Both the position numbers and the translations under genes were made by a program. The notes beneath the pieces were generated by a model, which worked only from the letters and a program-made list of their open reading frames with translations, was not told the DNA's origin and did not search any database. From Bacillus sp. ISL-45 (lineage in GTDB: Bacteria > Bacillota > Bacilli > Bacillales > Cytobacillaceae), in assembly GCF_018613195.1 (NCBI RefSeq), contig NZ_JAGGQQ010000009.1, forward strand, positions 248,001 through 312,000: a stretch of 64,000 bases of DNA, read 5' to 3'. Within the stretch, counting starts at the first letter, position 1. Each line of letters starts with the position of its first letter. Of the stretch, positions 25,388-36,979 are shown piece after piece.

Positions 25388-26329
25388 ACCTTTCCTTAGT
25401 TGTTCCAATACAACCTGTGCTTCATAACCGGCGGCGAAGTCGATAATCGTCGCTTCTTCACCTTTGATCGCTTTTACAAGATGATCAACCAGTGAATCTT
25501 CGAGAGTGTTATCAGCTTCCAATGGCAGGATATCCTCGCCAAGTTTGCCTCCTGCCAGCTGGCCCCAGTTCAAGAGTGATAATGTACCTTCTTCTCCAAA
25601 GGCTGTGAACTCGATTTCTTCCTTGCCGGCAATCTGGCTCATGCCGTCAATCAGTACTGGTGTACCATCCTTTAGCTTCAAGATTGCTAGGATTGCATTT
25701 TCGCTGGCGTGCGGGTCTTCAGGGAATTGAATCTGGACATCCTTTACCTCTAATGATCCAAAAATCTTTTGTAGCTGCTGGATGAAATGGACGCCAACCT
25801 CCAGGACATAACCGCCCTGTTCCTTGCTCGCAACCCATGCATTCTGCTGCCACTGTCGCGGCCATTGGGGAAAGTGCATCTTCAAATAGACTCTTCTTAG
25901 CTTGCCAACATAGTTATTCCTAATCAACCGTTCAAATGTCTTGCTGCCAGCGCTATAGTTCAGCGGAAAATTCATCGCATGCACGACACCTGCATCCTGC
26001 GCCAGTTTTAACAGACTTTCAGCTTCCTCAACTGAGTTAGCCAGCGGTTTTTCACATAAAATATGTATCCCTTTTGCAAGAACATCAGCTGCTACTGTAT
26101 GGTGGAATTTAGGGGGAACAGCGACATAAACCAGGTCTAACTCCGTATTCTCAAGCATTTCCTGATGGTCAAGATATGCTGGAACACCACCAAGCTCAGC
26201 TGCTGTTTCCATCGCTCTTTCTTTCATCGCGTCACATATGGCCGCAATTTCCATCTCCGGGTGTGTTTGAAATCCTTTTATCAAACGCTGGCCAATCGCG
26301 CCCAGGCCAATCACTCCAACTTTTAACAT
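25385..26329 (-). CDS. Gfo/Idh/MocA family NAD(P)-dependent oxidoreductase
   Basis: 314 residues. N-terminal Rossmann motif KVGVIGLGAIGQRL; LCEKPLANSVEEAE carries the EKP catalytic Lys; GVHFIQQL carries the conserved His. Members oxidise or reduce sugars, inositols and similar compounds; the substrate is not determined here and neighbours do not help. ATG 26329 follows TGGAGG on the minus strand; a longer reading from 26359 starts upstream of that site and is rejected. Confidence 0.9.
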   Translation of the reverse strand: MLKVGVIGLGAIGQRLIKGFQTHPEMEIAAICDAMKERAMETAAELGGVPAYLDHQEMLENTELDLVYVAVPPKFHHTVAADVLAKGIHILCEKPLANSVEEAESLLKLAQDAGVVHAMNFPLNYSAGSKTFERLIRNNYVGKLRRVYLKMHFPQWPRQWQQNAWVASKEQGGYVLEVGVHFIQQLQKIFGSLEVKDVQIQFPEDPHASENAILAILKLKDGTPVLIDGMSQIAGKEEIEFTAFGEEGTLSLLNWGQLAGGKLGEDILPLEADNTLEDSLVDHLVKAIKGEEATIIDFAAGYEAQVVLEQLRKG

Positions 26330-26468
26330 AGGGAGACCTCCAGTAATTCTTTTATACACTATTATACAGGTAATTTTAATAATAAAATAGTTTAGTATTC
26401 CGAAATAAATTAATATAAAACGAGTCTTTTGGACTATGGATATTTAAATTTTTAGATATTTTAGAACA

Positions 26469-26497
26469 TTGAAACATCCCTGTATACTGAGTAAAAT
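26469..26497 (+). promoter_or_regulatory. SigA-type promoter of the InhA gene
   Basis: TTGAAA, 17 nt, TAAAAT; about 40 nt before the start codon. Confidence 0.65.
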
Positions 26498-26536
26498 TAT
26501 AGTGTAATAGACTAAATGACAGGAAGGGGTAAAACA

Positions 26537-28930
26537 TTGAAAAAGAAATTGAGTCTTAAAGTCCTATCCAGCCTGACGATGACCGCAATGCTTGCAAGCA
26601 CGCTATCATTTGCGTCTGCTGGACCAGCCAAGGTCGATGCGGTTGAAAAGACAAGCTTCGCGTCACAGGGGGGAGCACCAATTGATTTAGGCATCGCGAA
26701 CGATGAAAGATTAATAGAAATGCTGAAGAAATCTGGGAAGATTGCCAGGGATGCCACACCTGGAGAAGCGGAGAAAGCACTACAAAAGTATTTGCAAAAT
26801 AAGGCAGCTGGGGCTTCCAAAGAGCCTGGGGAGTTACATAAACATGAAAAGGAATTGAGCAGCACGCTGAATGAAAAGCTCGCTGGAACCGGACTGGTTA
26901 ATGGCAAGGGAAATAAGGCAGGACAAACGAAGGGCACAACAGTTGAACCAGTAAAGGAAGAAGCTTGGAACGGAGGACAGAGACAGGATAATGTCCTTGT
27001 ATTACTAATTGAATACCCTGACCATCCAGCTGCTCAAATTAAAGCAGAAGATACAGATATGTACTATGATGAATACCTTAAACAGCATTACACAGATATG
27101 ATTTTTGGTGAAAATGGCTATGCTGGCCCTAATGGAGAAAAGCTTGTCTCTGTAAAGCAATACTATGAACAGCAATCTGGTGGAAGCTATACGATTAACG
27201 GACAGGTAGCAGGATGGTACAAAGCTTCTCAGCCAGCAGCATACTATGGAGGAAATAACGCAAGTGACAACGACAGTAATGCACGAGGACTTGTAAAAGA
27301 GGCGTTGATTGCTGCAGCTGCGGACACATCAGTAGATTTGAATCAGTTTGACCAGGAAGACCGTTATGACCTTGATGGCGACGGAAACTACCGCGAGCCG
27401 GATGGCCTTATCGATCACCTGATGGTTGTTCATTCTTCAGTCGGTGAAGAAGCGGGCGGCGGGCAATTGGGCGGAGATGCCATCTGGTCACACCGTTGGA
27501 ATCTTGGCGGCGTTGCTGAGCTTCCAGGTACTGAAGCAGAGGTTCCTTATTGGGGTGGAATGATGGCTGCCTACGACTATACAATCGAACCTGCTGATGG
27601 TGCTGCAGGCGTATTCGCACATGAATATGGACATGACCTGGGCCTTCCTGATGAATACGATACAATCTACAGCGGAGCAGGAGAGGCGGTTGCATACTGG
27701 TCAATCATGTCGAGCGGCAGCTGGGCAGGTAAAGTTCCAGGTACTGAGCCAACGGGATTCAGCCCATATGCAAGAGAATTCCTGCAAGCAACAATGCCAG
27801 GAAGCAACTGGCTGACGGGTTCCACTATCCTTGCTAATAATGTGAAGAGTACGGGTGTGGAGGTTTTATTAGACCAGGCAAACTCTAAAGGGACGAATAA
27901 CGATGCTGTAAAGGTTGACCTGCCAGACAAAGTTAACTTGATTAACACACCAGCCGCAGGCTCTTGGGAATTTTATGGCGGAAAAGGCGATGAAGCTGAC
28001 CACAGCATGGTTGCTAAAGTGGATTTAACAAATGCATCAAGTGCAACTTTAGAATATGATGCATGGTATGATATCGAATCTAACTGGGATTATGCGATGG
28101 TACAGGTGTCAACAGATGGGGGTACTAGCTGGAAGTCATTATCGACGGCGAATACAAACTCAGATCTTGTATCAGACGGTTACCCTGCTATTAAAGAAAA
28201 CCTTCCTGGTTACACAGGATCAAGCAATGGCTGGATTCATGAGTCTATTGATTTAAGTGAATATGCCGGACAAAGCATCCAGCTTCAATTCCGTTATATG
28301 ACTGACTGGGGAACTGCACTGAACGGATTCTTCGTAGACAATGTAAAGGTGACTGCTGACGGTGCTGAGTTATTGAACGACGGTGCTGAAGGAGAATCAG
28401 CTTTTGAATTTCACGGTTTTGAAAAGCACGAAGGTAAAACGGCTACAAAACATTACTATCTGTTAGAGTGGAGATCACATAACGGGGTGGATGAAGGCCT
28501 TAAGAATATCCGCCGCGGTGCAAGCTTGATGACTTATGATTCCGGGCTTGTTGTATGGTATGTTGACAACGGTTATGACAACAACTGGACAGGAGTACAC
28601 CCAGGTGACGGTTATCTGGGAGTTGTCGATGCAGACCAGACTATCAACAGATGGAGTGATGGAGCACTTGGCTCAACTCGCTACCAGATTCACGATGCAG
28701 CATTTAATCAAGGTAAGACTGAGGGCATGTTCCTTGATTATTCTAGTATCTTAGGAATCACTATGAAGGATAACGCTACTCAAAGAACACCAATTTTTGA
28801 CGACAGTGCAAATTATATCTCGCCAGTATTGCCGGATGCCGGCCGCAACGTACCTAACTACGGCCTGAAGTTCCGTGTACTCGGGCAAAGCAGCGATGGA
28901 ACTGTTGGCAAGGTGTTAATTTCTAAGTAA
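26537..28930 (+). CDS. inhA: Immune inhibitor A-like secreted metalloprotease (M6)
   Basis: About 797 residues. Signal peptide (VLSSLTMTAMLASTLSFASA), propeptide rich in Lys/Glu to about residue 130, then the peptidase M6 domain with the zinc site HEYGHDLGLPDEYD near residue 361. Further on, a jelly-roll region (SWEFYGGKGDEADHSMV, DAWYDIESNWDYAM) and the C-terminal part with GLVVWYVDNGYDNNW fit the InhA architecture. InhA enzymes degrade host antimicrobial peptides and other extracellular protein. TTG 26537 is chosen because AGGAAGGGG lies 7 nt upstream; ATG 26516 precedes that site. Monocistronic, with its own promoter and terminator. Confidence 0.92.
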   Translation: MKKKLSLKVLSSLTMTAMLASTLSFASAGPAKVDAVEKTSFASQGGAPIDLGIANDERLIEMLKKSGKIARDATPGEAEKALQKYLQNKAAGASKEPGELHKHEKELSSTLNEKLAGTGLVNGKGNKAGQTKGTTVEPVKEEAWNGGQRQDNVLVLLIEYPDHPAAQIKAEDTDMYYDEYLKQHYTDMIFGENGYAGPNGEKLVSVKQYYEQQSGGSYTINGQVAGWYKASQPAAYYGGNNASDNDSNARGLVKEALIAAAADTSVDLNQFDQEDRYDLDGDGNYREPDGLIDHLMVVHSSVGEEAGGGQLGGDAIWSHRWNLGGVAELPGTEAEVPYWGGMMAAYDYTIEPADGAAGVFAHEYGHDLGLPDEYDTIYSGAGEAVAYWSIMSSGSWAGKVPGTEPTGFSPYAREFLQATMPGSNWLTGSTILANNVKSTGVEVLLDQANSKGTNNDAVKVDLPDKVNLINTPAAGSWEFYGGKGDEADHSMVAKVDLTNASSATLEYDAWYDIESNWDYAMVQVSTDGGTSWKSLSTANTNSDLVSDGYPAIKENLPGYTGSSNGWIHESIDLSEYAGQSIQLQFRYMTDWGTALNGFFVDNVKVTADGAELLNDGAEGESAFEFHGFEKHEGKTATKHYYLLEWRSHNGVDEGLKNIRRGASLMTYDSGLVVWYVDNGYDNNWTGVHPGDGYLGVVDADQTINRWSDGALGSTRYQIHDAAFNQGKTEGMFLDYSSILGITMKDNATQRTPIFDDSANYISPVLPDAGRNVPNYGLKFRVLGQSSDGTVGKVLISK

Positions 28931-28938
28931 GAATAAAG

Positions 28939-28968
28939 AAACGCTGCCGGTTTTCCGGCAGCGTTTTT
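28939..28968 (+). terminator. InhA gene terminator
   Basis: AACGCTGCCGG-TTTT-CCGGCAGCGTT with a T run; a textbook hairpin. Confidence 0.92.
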
Positions 28969-28977
28969 ACTTGCTAT

Positions 28978-29328
28978 TTAATCAACATCCGGCTGGAACC
29001 CAATCAACTTCGCTTTTTTATCAGCAGTTGGGTCTGCATCCGGGAAGGTAATCACAGAGGCGATATAATCCCAGCGCAGGAACATGTGAGTGATACAGGT
29101 TTCCTCCACCTGATTTTCGGCCGGAATGGCGGTTCCATCTGCCTTCTGTACGGGAGTACGCTTATAGCAAGGGTTTTCAACCCAAATCCCCATATTCTCA
29201 GCATGTACAATTTTTACAAGATACCACTCATCGGGCTGGTAGATTCCTGTGATATCGCCAATCATGCTTTCGGGGAAATTTTTCAGTTTAATTTGTACCT
29301 TTTGGTTAACATAAGCGTCTAAAAACAT
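28978..29328 (-). CDS. Hypothetical 116-residue protein
   Basis: Not recognised. No signal peptide or membrane segment. It starts MFLDAYVNQKVQIKLKNFPE and contains MIGDITGIYQPDEWYLVKIV, suggestive of a small Sm-like or SH3-like beta barrel; two Cys (NPCYKR, EETCITH) might pair or bind metal. RBS AAAGGAG supports translation. Lies between the InhA terminator and the acetyltransferase on the minus strand. Confidence 0.7.
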   Translation of the reverse strand: MFLDAYVNQKVQIKLKNFPESMIGDITGIYQPDEWYLVKIVHAENMGIWVENPCYKRTPVQKADGTAIPAENQVEETCITHMFLRWDYIASVITFPDADPTADKKAKLIGFQPDVD

Positions 29329-29393
29329 GAGTAAGCTCCTTTCCTAAAAAGACTCATCCCTTTACCTACTTCCTTTTTCAGCAAAAAATAAAC

Positions 29394-29419
29394 ATGAAAA
29401 AAAGGCCAATTCAGGCCTT
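29394..29419 (-). terminator. Terminator overlapping the acetyltransferase stop
   Basis: Minus strand: AAGGCCTGAATTGGCCTT then TTTTTC; the stop codon lies in the loop side of the hairpin. Confidence 0.8.
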
Positions 29420-29917
29420 CTCTAAAAATAACACCATCAAATCTTCATCATGATAGGTTCCATCAATCAGCATAGCTTTCCTATCCACGCCATATGTTTC
29501 AAAGCCAAGAGAAGCATACAGCTTCCTGGCTGGTTCATTGCTGGCGTTCACTGTCAGATAGATTTGCTTAACGCTCTTTAATTCCTCAGCCTGTTGAATG
29601 GCTTTCTTCATTAATAACCTTCCGATGCTCTGGCCTCGTTGTGCAGGAGTCACGTACATGGCAAATATGTTTGCCCGGTGCTTTAATTTAACTTTTCCTT
29701 CTGGAACAAGCGTGACCACACCTGCCAATTGAACGCCGTCAAAAGCGCCGAATGTATAGGTGGACTTACTATCTATTCTCTGGCTGTAATCTGAGGCCTT
29801 ATAATTCTTCTCATCCTCATAGCTGGAGCTGAACGCTTCAGGATTCTTAAGTAAGGCTTCATGGCGGAGAAGCCGATAGCTCTCAGCATCCCCGCCGTTT
29901 AATCGTCGAATTTCCAA
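29411..29917 (-). CDS. GNAT family N-acetyltransferase
   Basis: 168 residues. Acetyl-CoA site: IFAMYVTPAQRGQSIGRLL (motif A, Q/R-x-x-G-x-G/A type) around residue 85-105, then LTVNASNEPARKLYASLGF (motif B). Substrate unknown; members acetylate small amines or protein termini. TTG 29917 is chosen because GAGGTGAG lies 6 nt upstream; a longer open frame to 30025 has no ribosome site. Confidence 0.85.
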   Translation of the reverse strand: MEIRRLNGGDAESYRLLRHEALLKNPEAFSSSYEDEKNYKASDYSQRIDSKSTYTFGAFDGVQLAGVVTLVPEGKVKLKHRANIFAMYVTPAQRGQSIGRLLMKKAIQQAEELKSVKQIYLTVNASNEPARKLYASLGFETYGVDRKAMLIDGTYHDEDLMVLFLEKA

Positions 29918-30077
29918 TATGCTCACCTCTGTAAAAATCGTTGCTGTATAGAATTCGAGATTAATAAGCAGATTTCCTTTGAAAAAGAGTATCTGTTTCG
30001 GGCAGATCTGAAGAGAAGAGCGCAAAAGCTTTCAGCAAGGAGTTATTGATGATAGGTTTGGTGATCAATCTCCTGCC

Positions 30078-30476
30078 GTTATTGTGAAAGGTTAGGAGGA
30101 AGAGTGGCAAAGCTGTCAAGAAACCATGATTATTGTGACAGGTTAGGAGAGAAAGAGGGCAAAGCTGTCACGAGATGAGCGAACTTCAGACAGGTTCGGC
30201 GTCAAAAGGTGAAAAGCTGTCAAAAGATGAGCAAACTTCAGACAGGTTCAGCATCAAAAGGAGAAAAGCTGTCACAAGATGAGCGAACTTCAGACAGGTT
30301 CGGCGTCAAAATGCGAAAAGCTGTCAAAAGATGAGCAAACTTCAGACAGGTTTGGGAGCAAAAGGTGAAAAGTTGTCAAAAGATGAGCAAACTTCAGACA
30401 GGTTTGGGAGCAAATAGAGAACAGCTGTCAGAAGAAGCAAAAGGAAGTTCGGCCAGGTTCGGAAGCAAGAGGAGGT
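30078..30476 (+). repeat. 52-nt tandem array (AGCTGTCA type)
   Basis: AGCTGTCA or a close variant occurs at 30111, 30163, 30215, 30267, 30319, 30371 and 30423: seven units at exactly 52 nt, with a partial unit before. Each unit also contains GACAGGTT about half-way, an inverted partner of AGCTGTC, so half-units alternate in orientation. No unique spacers and no open frame. It fills most of the 676 nt gap between the acetyltransferase start and glnS. Confidence 0.9.
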
Positions 30477-30540
30477 GTAAAAGCAGATGTGAATGATTGT
30501 ACATGTTCAAAAGCCAACACTCAACTCGATTCAGCAACAA

Positions 30541-30578
30541 ATAAAAACCTCCCCGAAATACTCACACCCGGGGAGGTC
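30541..30578 (-). terminator. glnS terminator
   Basis: Minus strand: ACCTCCCC pairs with GGGGAGGT, followed by TTTTATTT. Confidence 0.85.
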
Positions 30579-30593
30579 AAAGGTATCCAATTA

Positions 30594-32252
30594 TTAAAGC
30601 TTGAACGAGCTCTTTAGCGATACAATCCGATTGAAGACTTTCTTGTCTTCTGTTGTGTGCTTCGGATCGACGTTGAAGTAGCCGTGGCGGAAGAACTGGA
30701 ATTTGTCCTGCGGCTTGACGTCCTTCATGTTTGGTTCGATATAGCCGTTCACGATTTCAAGGGATTTTTCATTTACCTGATCCAGGAATGATTTGTTCTC
30801 AGCTTCATTTTCGGTCTCTTCCTCATCATCCAAAATCAATGGCTCATACAGGCGGAATTCTGCCGGCAGTGCATGTGTTGCATCTACCCAGTGAAGAGTT
30901 CCTTTTACCTTGCGGCCAGTAAAGCCAGTACCGCTCTTTGTTTCAGGGTCGTATGTGCAATGCAGCTCAGCCACTTCGCCATTTTCATCCTTAACGACAT
31001 CATTACATTTAATGAAGTATGCATGCTTCAGACGTACTTCATTTCCAGGGAAGAGGCGGAAGTACTTCGCTGGCGGATTTTCCATGAAGTCGTCCTGCTC
31101 GACATAGATCTCACGTGAGAATGGGATTTTGCGTGTGCCCATTTCCGGATTTTCCGGATTGATATCGGCATCAAGCCATTCAACTTCGCCTTCCGGATAG
31201 TTGGTGATGACGACTTTCAATGGACGAAGAACGCCCATCGTACGCGGAGCCTTCAGCTTAAGGTCTTCACGTACAAAGTGCTCGAGCATCTGCGCGTCAA
31301 CCGTGGAGTAACCTTTGGAAACTCCAGCTGCTTTTACAAATTCACGAATAGCTTCTGGCGTGAAGCCGCGTCTTCTCAAGCCGGAAATCGTCGGCAGGCG
31401 GGGGTCATCCCAGCCATCGACATATCCTTCTTCGACAAGCTGCTTGAGTTTACGCTTGCTCATGACCGTGTTTGTCAGGTTCAGGCGGCCGAATTCGATT
31501 TGCTGAGGTGTTGCTTTCATTTCACACTCACGGACAACCCAGTCGTACAGCGGACGCTGGTCTTCAAATTCAGTCGTGCACAAGCTGTGAGTAACACCTT
31601 CAAGCGCATCCTCAATCGGATGGGCAAAGGCGTACATTGGGTAGATGCACCATTTGTCGCCGGTATTATGGTGTGTTGCATGAGAAATTCGATAAATGAC
31701 CGGGTCACGAAGATTGATGTTTGGTGAAGACATGTCAATCTTCGCACGCAATACCTTTTCACCATTACCGAATTCTCCGTTCTTCATGCGCTCGAATAAA
31801 GCAAGGTTTTCTTCCACTGAACGATCACGGTACGGACTATCCTTGCCTGGCTCGGAAAGTGTCCCGCGGTACTCACGGATTTCATCGGCCGACAAATCAT
31901 CGACATATGCCAATCCCTTTTTAATCAACAGGACGGCTCGGTCGTACATTTCATCGAAGTAGTCGGATGCAAAGAACAGGTCTTCCCATTCATAGCCCAG
32001 CCATTCGACATCTTCCTTGATGGCATCCACGAATTCCTGGTCTTCCTTCAGCGGGTTTGTGTCATCGAATCGGAGGTTTGTTTTGCCGCCGAATTCATCA
32101 GCAAGTCCGAAGTTGATGACGATGGATTTTGCGTGACCGATATGTAGGTATCCATTTGGTTCTGGCGGGAATCGGGTCACGACTGTATCGCGCTTGCCGC
32201 TTTCCAGATCTTCCTTAATGATTGTTTTTATAAAATTAGAGTTTTCTTCCAA
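30594..32252 (-). CDS. glnS: Glutaminyl-tRNA synthetase
   Basis: 552-residue class I synthetase that charges tRNA-Gln with Gln directly. Signature [16 protein letters not shown] (HIGH), DDTNP, and VMSKRK as the KMSKS equivalent; the C-terminal anticodon-binding beta barrels continue to [13 protein letters not shown]. There is no C-terminal YqeY fusion. Start is TTG behind AGGAAAGG. Most Bacilli lack GlnRS and use GluRS with GatCAB, so this is an accessory or acquired gene. No T-box leader was found in the 150 nt upstream. Confidence 0.96.
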   Translation of the reverse strand: MEENSNFIKTIIKEDLESGKRDTVVTRFPPEPNGYLHIGHAKSIVINFGLADEFGGKTNLRFDDTNPLKEDQEFVDAIKEDVEWLGYEWEDLFFASDYFDEMYDRAVLLIKKGLAYVDDLSADEIREYRGTLSEPGKDSPYRDRSVEENLALFERMKNGEFGNGEKVLRAKIDMSSPNINLRDPVIYRISHATHHNTGDKWCIYPMYAFAHPIEDALEGVTHSLCTTEFEDQRPLYDWVVRECEMKATPQQIEFGRLNLTNTVMSKRKLKQLVEEGYVDGWDDPRLPTISGLRRRGFTPEAIREFVKAAGVSKGYSTVDAQMLEHFVREDLKLKAPRTMGVLRPLKVVITNYPEGEVEWLDADINPENPEMGTRKIPFSREIYVEQDDFMENPPAKYFRLFPGNEVRLKHAYFIKCNDVVKDENGEVAELHCTYDPETKSGTGFTGRKVKGTLHWVDATHALPAEFRLYEPLILDDEEETENEAENKSFLDQVNEKSLEIVNGYIEPNMKDVKPQDKFQFFRHGYFNVDPKHTTEDKKVFNRIVSLKSSFKL

Positions 32253-32370
32253 TTAAATCAGCCTTTCCTTTGATCAGTCTCATTATCTTTATTTTAATGA
32301 TTACTATAATATATTTCCACTGAACTATATAGTAATAAGAAAAAAGCGGAAAAACAAGTAGTGAAATATC

Positions 32371-32398
32371 AAAAAGGTGCCTTAAAATTAAGGCACCT
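32371..32398 (-). terminator. Terminator of the M20 peptidase gene
   Basis: Minus strand: AGGTGCCTTAATTTTAAGGC and its closing ACCT, then TTTTTG. Confidence 0.85.
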
Positions 32399-32403
32399 GC
32401 TGA

Positions 32404-34056
32404 TTATTCCGCTAAAAGATTCCGGATGAGTTCGTAAGTCAGATTCGGGACTATTTTAACAGAGTAGTCTATTTCCATCCGTTCGTACCGTTTATGGGCG
32501 TCAAGCCCGTACGGACCGATGTTGATGACTGGTACGTTCAACTCGCGGATTTCCTGGTAATCCACGAAAAACTTCGTTCCCCAGCTTGGATTGTTCCGGG
32601 ATGCGAAGTCCAGAGCTTCGTCATCATCACTCAAAGCGACAAAGCTCATATCAGATATATAAGGAAAGAAATTGCGGACAACAATTGGTTCCTCATATTC
32701 AGGCTGAACCACTTTAACCGCAGCGTCCAAAGCTTCAATCAGATTTCGCTCATCCTCAGTTTCGCCAGCCACTTCAATCCTTGGTGAGTAGAGGGAGGAA
32801 TAGAAGACGATGATGGCCGGACTCTGGTCGGGCATCCACTTCCAGGCTTCCTCGACGACTCTGGCTGCATACATCCTTAAGTCCAGGCTGGCATCGAGAA
32901 GAAGGGTATCCTTGAAATCCACCATATGGGCTGTGTATTCGGATCCATGAGCATTAATGAGTTCGGTTTCCATTTCTTCATACGTCATCACCCTCGGCTG
33001 CCATTGAAGCTCCCTGCATGGTTCACCGCTGATTTTACAAAATTGCTGATAGCGTTCCTCGTACAGCTTCAATGCTTTTACAAAAGCAATATGGGCCTGC
33101 TCTTTCAACTTCCATAGCACATCCTTTGGTGTCCAGGAGTGTATGAAAAAATTATAATATACATAAGCAGCGAGTGCGGTTTGAACGGTATAGTTTGGCT
33201 TTAGGTCCATTTGCTTCAGAGAAACAGGCGGCATCGTCGTCTCGCCGAATGCCTCATTGCACAGGTCAGGGTTATAGTCGATCTGTCTGGTCAGTTCAGC
33301 AGCGACCAAGTTCGGGTCAAGGCCTTCGAAAGCTGAACCGACATGGGTTTCAGACCCCGTAATGTAAAAAGAAGGGAGCAGCTTTCCGACAGTTCCTTTA
33401 TAGATGTAGCGGTTCTTATCTCCCGAAAACCGGGGTGAGACAAAGTCACTGTTGACTGCAGCGACATATTCAAAACCATGCTCATCTTTCCAGCTCTTAA
33501 GGTCCTTGACTGCGGAGAGGATTCCATAAGAGCTGTCCTCTTCATCACATTCCGCTAAAAAAACAATGTTGCCATCGAGCTCCTCTGGGTGTTCAGAAAA
33601 GTATTTCAGAAGATATAGATTGGAAGCGACACCGCTCTTCATATCGAGCACTCCGCGGCCGAACATCCACTCACCTGAGTGCGCATGCTCGTTGACAAGT
33701 TGTGGCAGCTTCTCTTTTTTTAGCTCAACAATCAGCTGGTCCGGATCAAACGCCACATCAGCCAGCTGTGTAAAATCGTCAATCCCTACTGTATCAAGGT
33801 GGCCCATCAAAATGACAGTACGATTGCTATTCCCCTTTGTACCTTTTACAAAAGCCATGACATTATAGCGTTCGAGGACATCATTCTGGGTGTGCGGTCT
33901 GATAACATGTCCCGGATTTTCTATAAAATAAGGAAACGATGAAATCATCGTATAAAGTGCCTGGGCAATCTCGTTCTCTCCATTGGTGTTGACAATGCTC
34001 CCGATGTTCACAAGCTGCTTCGTATAGAATAAAACTTCATCCCTGCAATCAAGCAT
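32404..34056 (-). CDS. M20 family metallopeptidase (RocB-like)
   Basis: 550 residues, the size of B. subtilis RocB (arginine utilisation), and longer than ordinary M20 peptidases. Metal and catalytic residues: ILMGHLDTVG, GRGVLDMKSG and LAECDEEDSS; the C-terminal ligand is probably in the NIGPYGLDAHKRYERM segment (His). Probably a di-zinc amidohydrolase acting on a peptide or acylated amino acid. ATG 34056 is 9 nt from AAAGGGG; another ATG 9 nt further upstream abuts that site. Monocistronic. Confidence 0.85.
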   Translation of the reverse strand: MLDCRDEVLFYTKQLVNIGSIVNTNGENEIAQALYTMISSFPYFIENPGHVIRPHTQNDVLERYNVMAFVKGTKGNSNRTVILMGHLDTVGIDDFTQLADVAFDPDQLIVELKKEKLPQLVNEHAHSGEWMFGRGVLDMKSGVASNLYLLKYFSEHPEELDGNIVFLAECDEEDSSYGILSAVKDLKSWKDEHGFEYVAAVNSDFVSPRFSGDKNRYIYKGTVGKLLPSFYITGSETHVGSAFEGLDPNLVAAELTRQIDYNPDLCNEAFGETTMPPVSLKQMDLKPNYTVQTALAAYVYYNFFIHSWTPKDVLWKLKEQAHIAFVKALKLYEERYQQFCKISGEPCRELQWQPRVMTYEEMETELINAHGSEYTAHMVDFKDTLLLDASLDLRMYAARVVEEAWKWMPDQSPAIIVFYSSLYSPRIEVAGETEDERNLIEALDAAVKVVQPEYEEPIVVRNFFPYISDMSFVALSDDDEALDFASRNNPSWGTKFFVDYQEIRELNVPVINIGPYGLDAHKRYERMEIDYSVKIVPNLTYELIRNLLAE

Positions 34057-36020
<1,964 letters not shown>

Positions 36021-36033
36021 ATAAACATATTTA

Positions 36034-36066
36034 TAACGGCATTTCCCTGGTGGGGTGCCGTTTTTA
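36034..36066 (+). terminator. Amylase gene terminator
   Basis: ACGGCATTTCCC pairs with GGGGTGCCGT, followed by TTTTAC. Confidence 0.85.
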
Positions 36067-36246
36067 CACATATAAGCATTTGTAATAATAAAATAAAATA
36101 AAGATTAAACCCATTTTATCGGTGAATAACTGTAGTAAATCAACTTTGGCTGACATTTTGCGTGGTCAATTTTAGTAATTCCATCCTCATATAAACCCTT
36201 TTTTTTGGAGAAAGTATAAAAAGTATTTCCAGAGGAGGATGAAAAA

Positions 36247-36846
36247 ATGGAATTTGATTTTATTTGGAAAGCGTTTGTTCTGATTGTATCCGGGGTTTTG
36301 CTGCTTAGAATAGCGGGGAGAAAGTCAATTTCACAAATGACCCTTGGTCAGACTATTGTTATGATCTCGATTGGTACGATTATCGTCCAGCCAATAGTGG
36401 AAAAAAGTGTGTGGAAGGCCATCGCTGGTGCTGGTATCTTCGTGGTAGCAATAGTTCTAATTGAATTTTTACAAATGAAAATCAATTTATTTGAAAAGTT
36501 TATCACTGGCAAATCTAAGATTGTAATCCAAAATGGTCAGTTAGAGACCAAGATGCTTAAGAAACTTCGGCTTACGGTAGACCAATTGGAGATGCGTTTG
36601 AGAGATAAGGGGATTTCCAGGATTGAGGATGTTAAAACAGCAACAATCGAGCCTAATGGGCAGCTTGGTTATGAGCTGAAGGATGAGGCCAAGCCGTTGA
36701 CGGTAGGTGAGTTCAAGAAAGCTTTAAATGATTACCTCCCAGCAATGCTCATGAGTATGAAAGAAAAGACCGAAGGCAGTAAGCCCAATATATTCGAGGA
36801 GCTAAACAAATCCAAAAAGCAACATAATCCCAATTACTTACAATGA
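36247..36846 (+). CDS. DUF421 (YetF-type) membrane protein
   Basis: 199 residues: three N-terminal transmembrane helices (to about residue 80) with LRIAGRKSISQMTLGQTIV, the DUF421 hallmark, then a cytosolic part with VIQNGQLETKMLKKLRLTVDQ and a mixed alpha/beta domain. Relatives in B. subtilis (YetF, YdfR, YkjA group) take part in spore germination or are uncharacterised. RBS AGAGGAGG. Monocistronic. Confidence 0.85.
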   Translation: MEFDFIWKAFVLIVSGVLLLRIAGRKSISQMTLGQTIVMISIGTIIVQPIVEKSVWKAIAGAGIFVVAIVLIEFLQMKINLFEKFITGKSKIVIQNGQLETKMLKKLRLTVDQLEMRLRDKGISRIEDVKTATIEPNGQLGYELKDEAKPLTVGEFKKALNDYLPAMLMSMKEKTEGSKPNIFEELNKSKKQHNPNYLQ

Positions 36847-36911
36847 ACAGTTTTTCCCTTTTATTTCTTTGCCCTGCTGTGCTATTATTTAGAAATGCGA
36901 AATATAATGAT

Positions 36912-36946
36912 AAAATCTTCTGGTGCAGAAGATTTTTTCTTTTTTT
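36912..36946 (+). terminator. Terminator between the YetF-type and MFS genes
   Basis: AAATCTTCT-GGTGC-AGAAGATTT followed by a long T run. A TATAAT lies just before it (36902), so attenuation of the MFS gene is conceivable but not shown. Confidence 0.8.
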
Positions 36947-36979
36947 AATCAACTGCATAAATTAAAGGGGAGAAACAAT

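Noticed and set aside
30078-30476. Possible CRISPR array
   Set aside because: Units are directly abutting 52 nt repeats with substitutions throughout and inverted half-units; there are no unique spacers and no cas genes.
32253-32403. T-box leader upstream of glnS
   Set aside because: No T-box core sequence or long leader fits in this short gap; the only hairpin is the terminator of the peptidase gene.
36902-36946. Transcription attenuator of the MFS gene
   Set aside because: The TATAAT has no good -35 at 17 nt; the hairpin is explained more simply as the terminator of the upstream gene.
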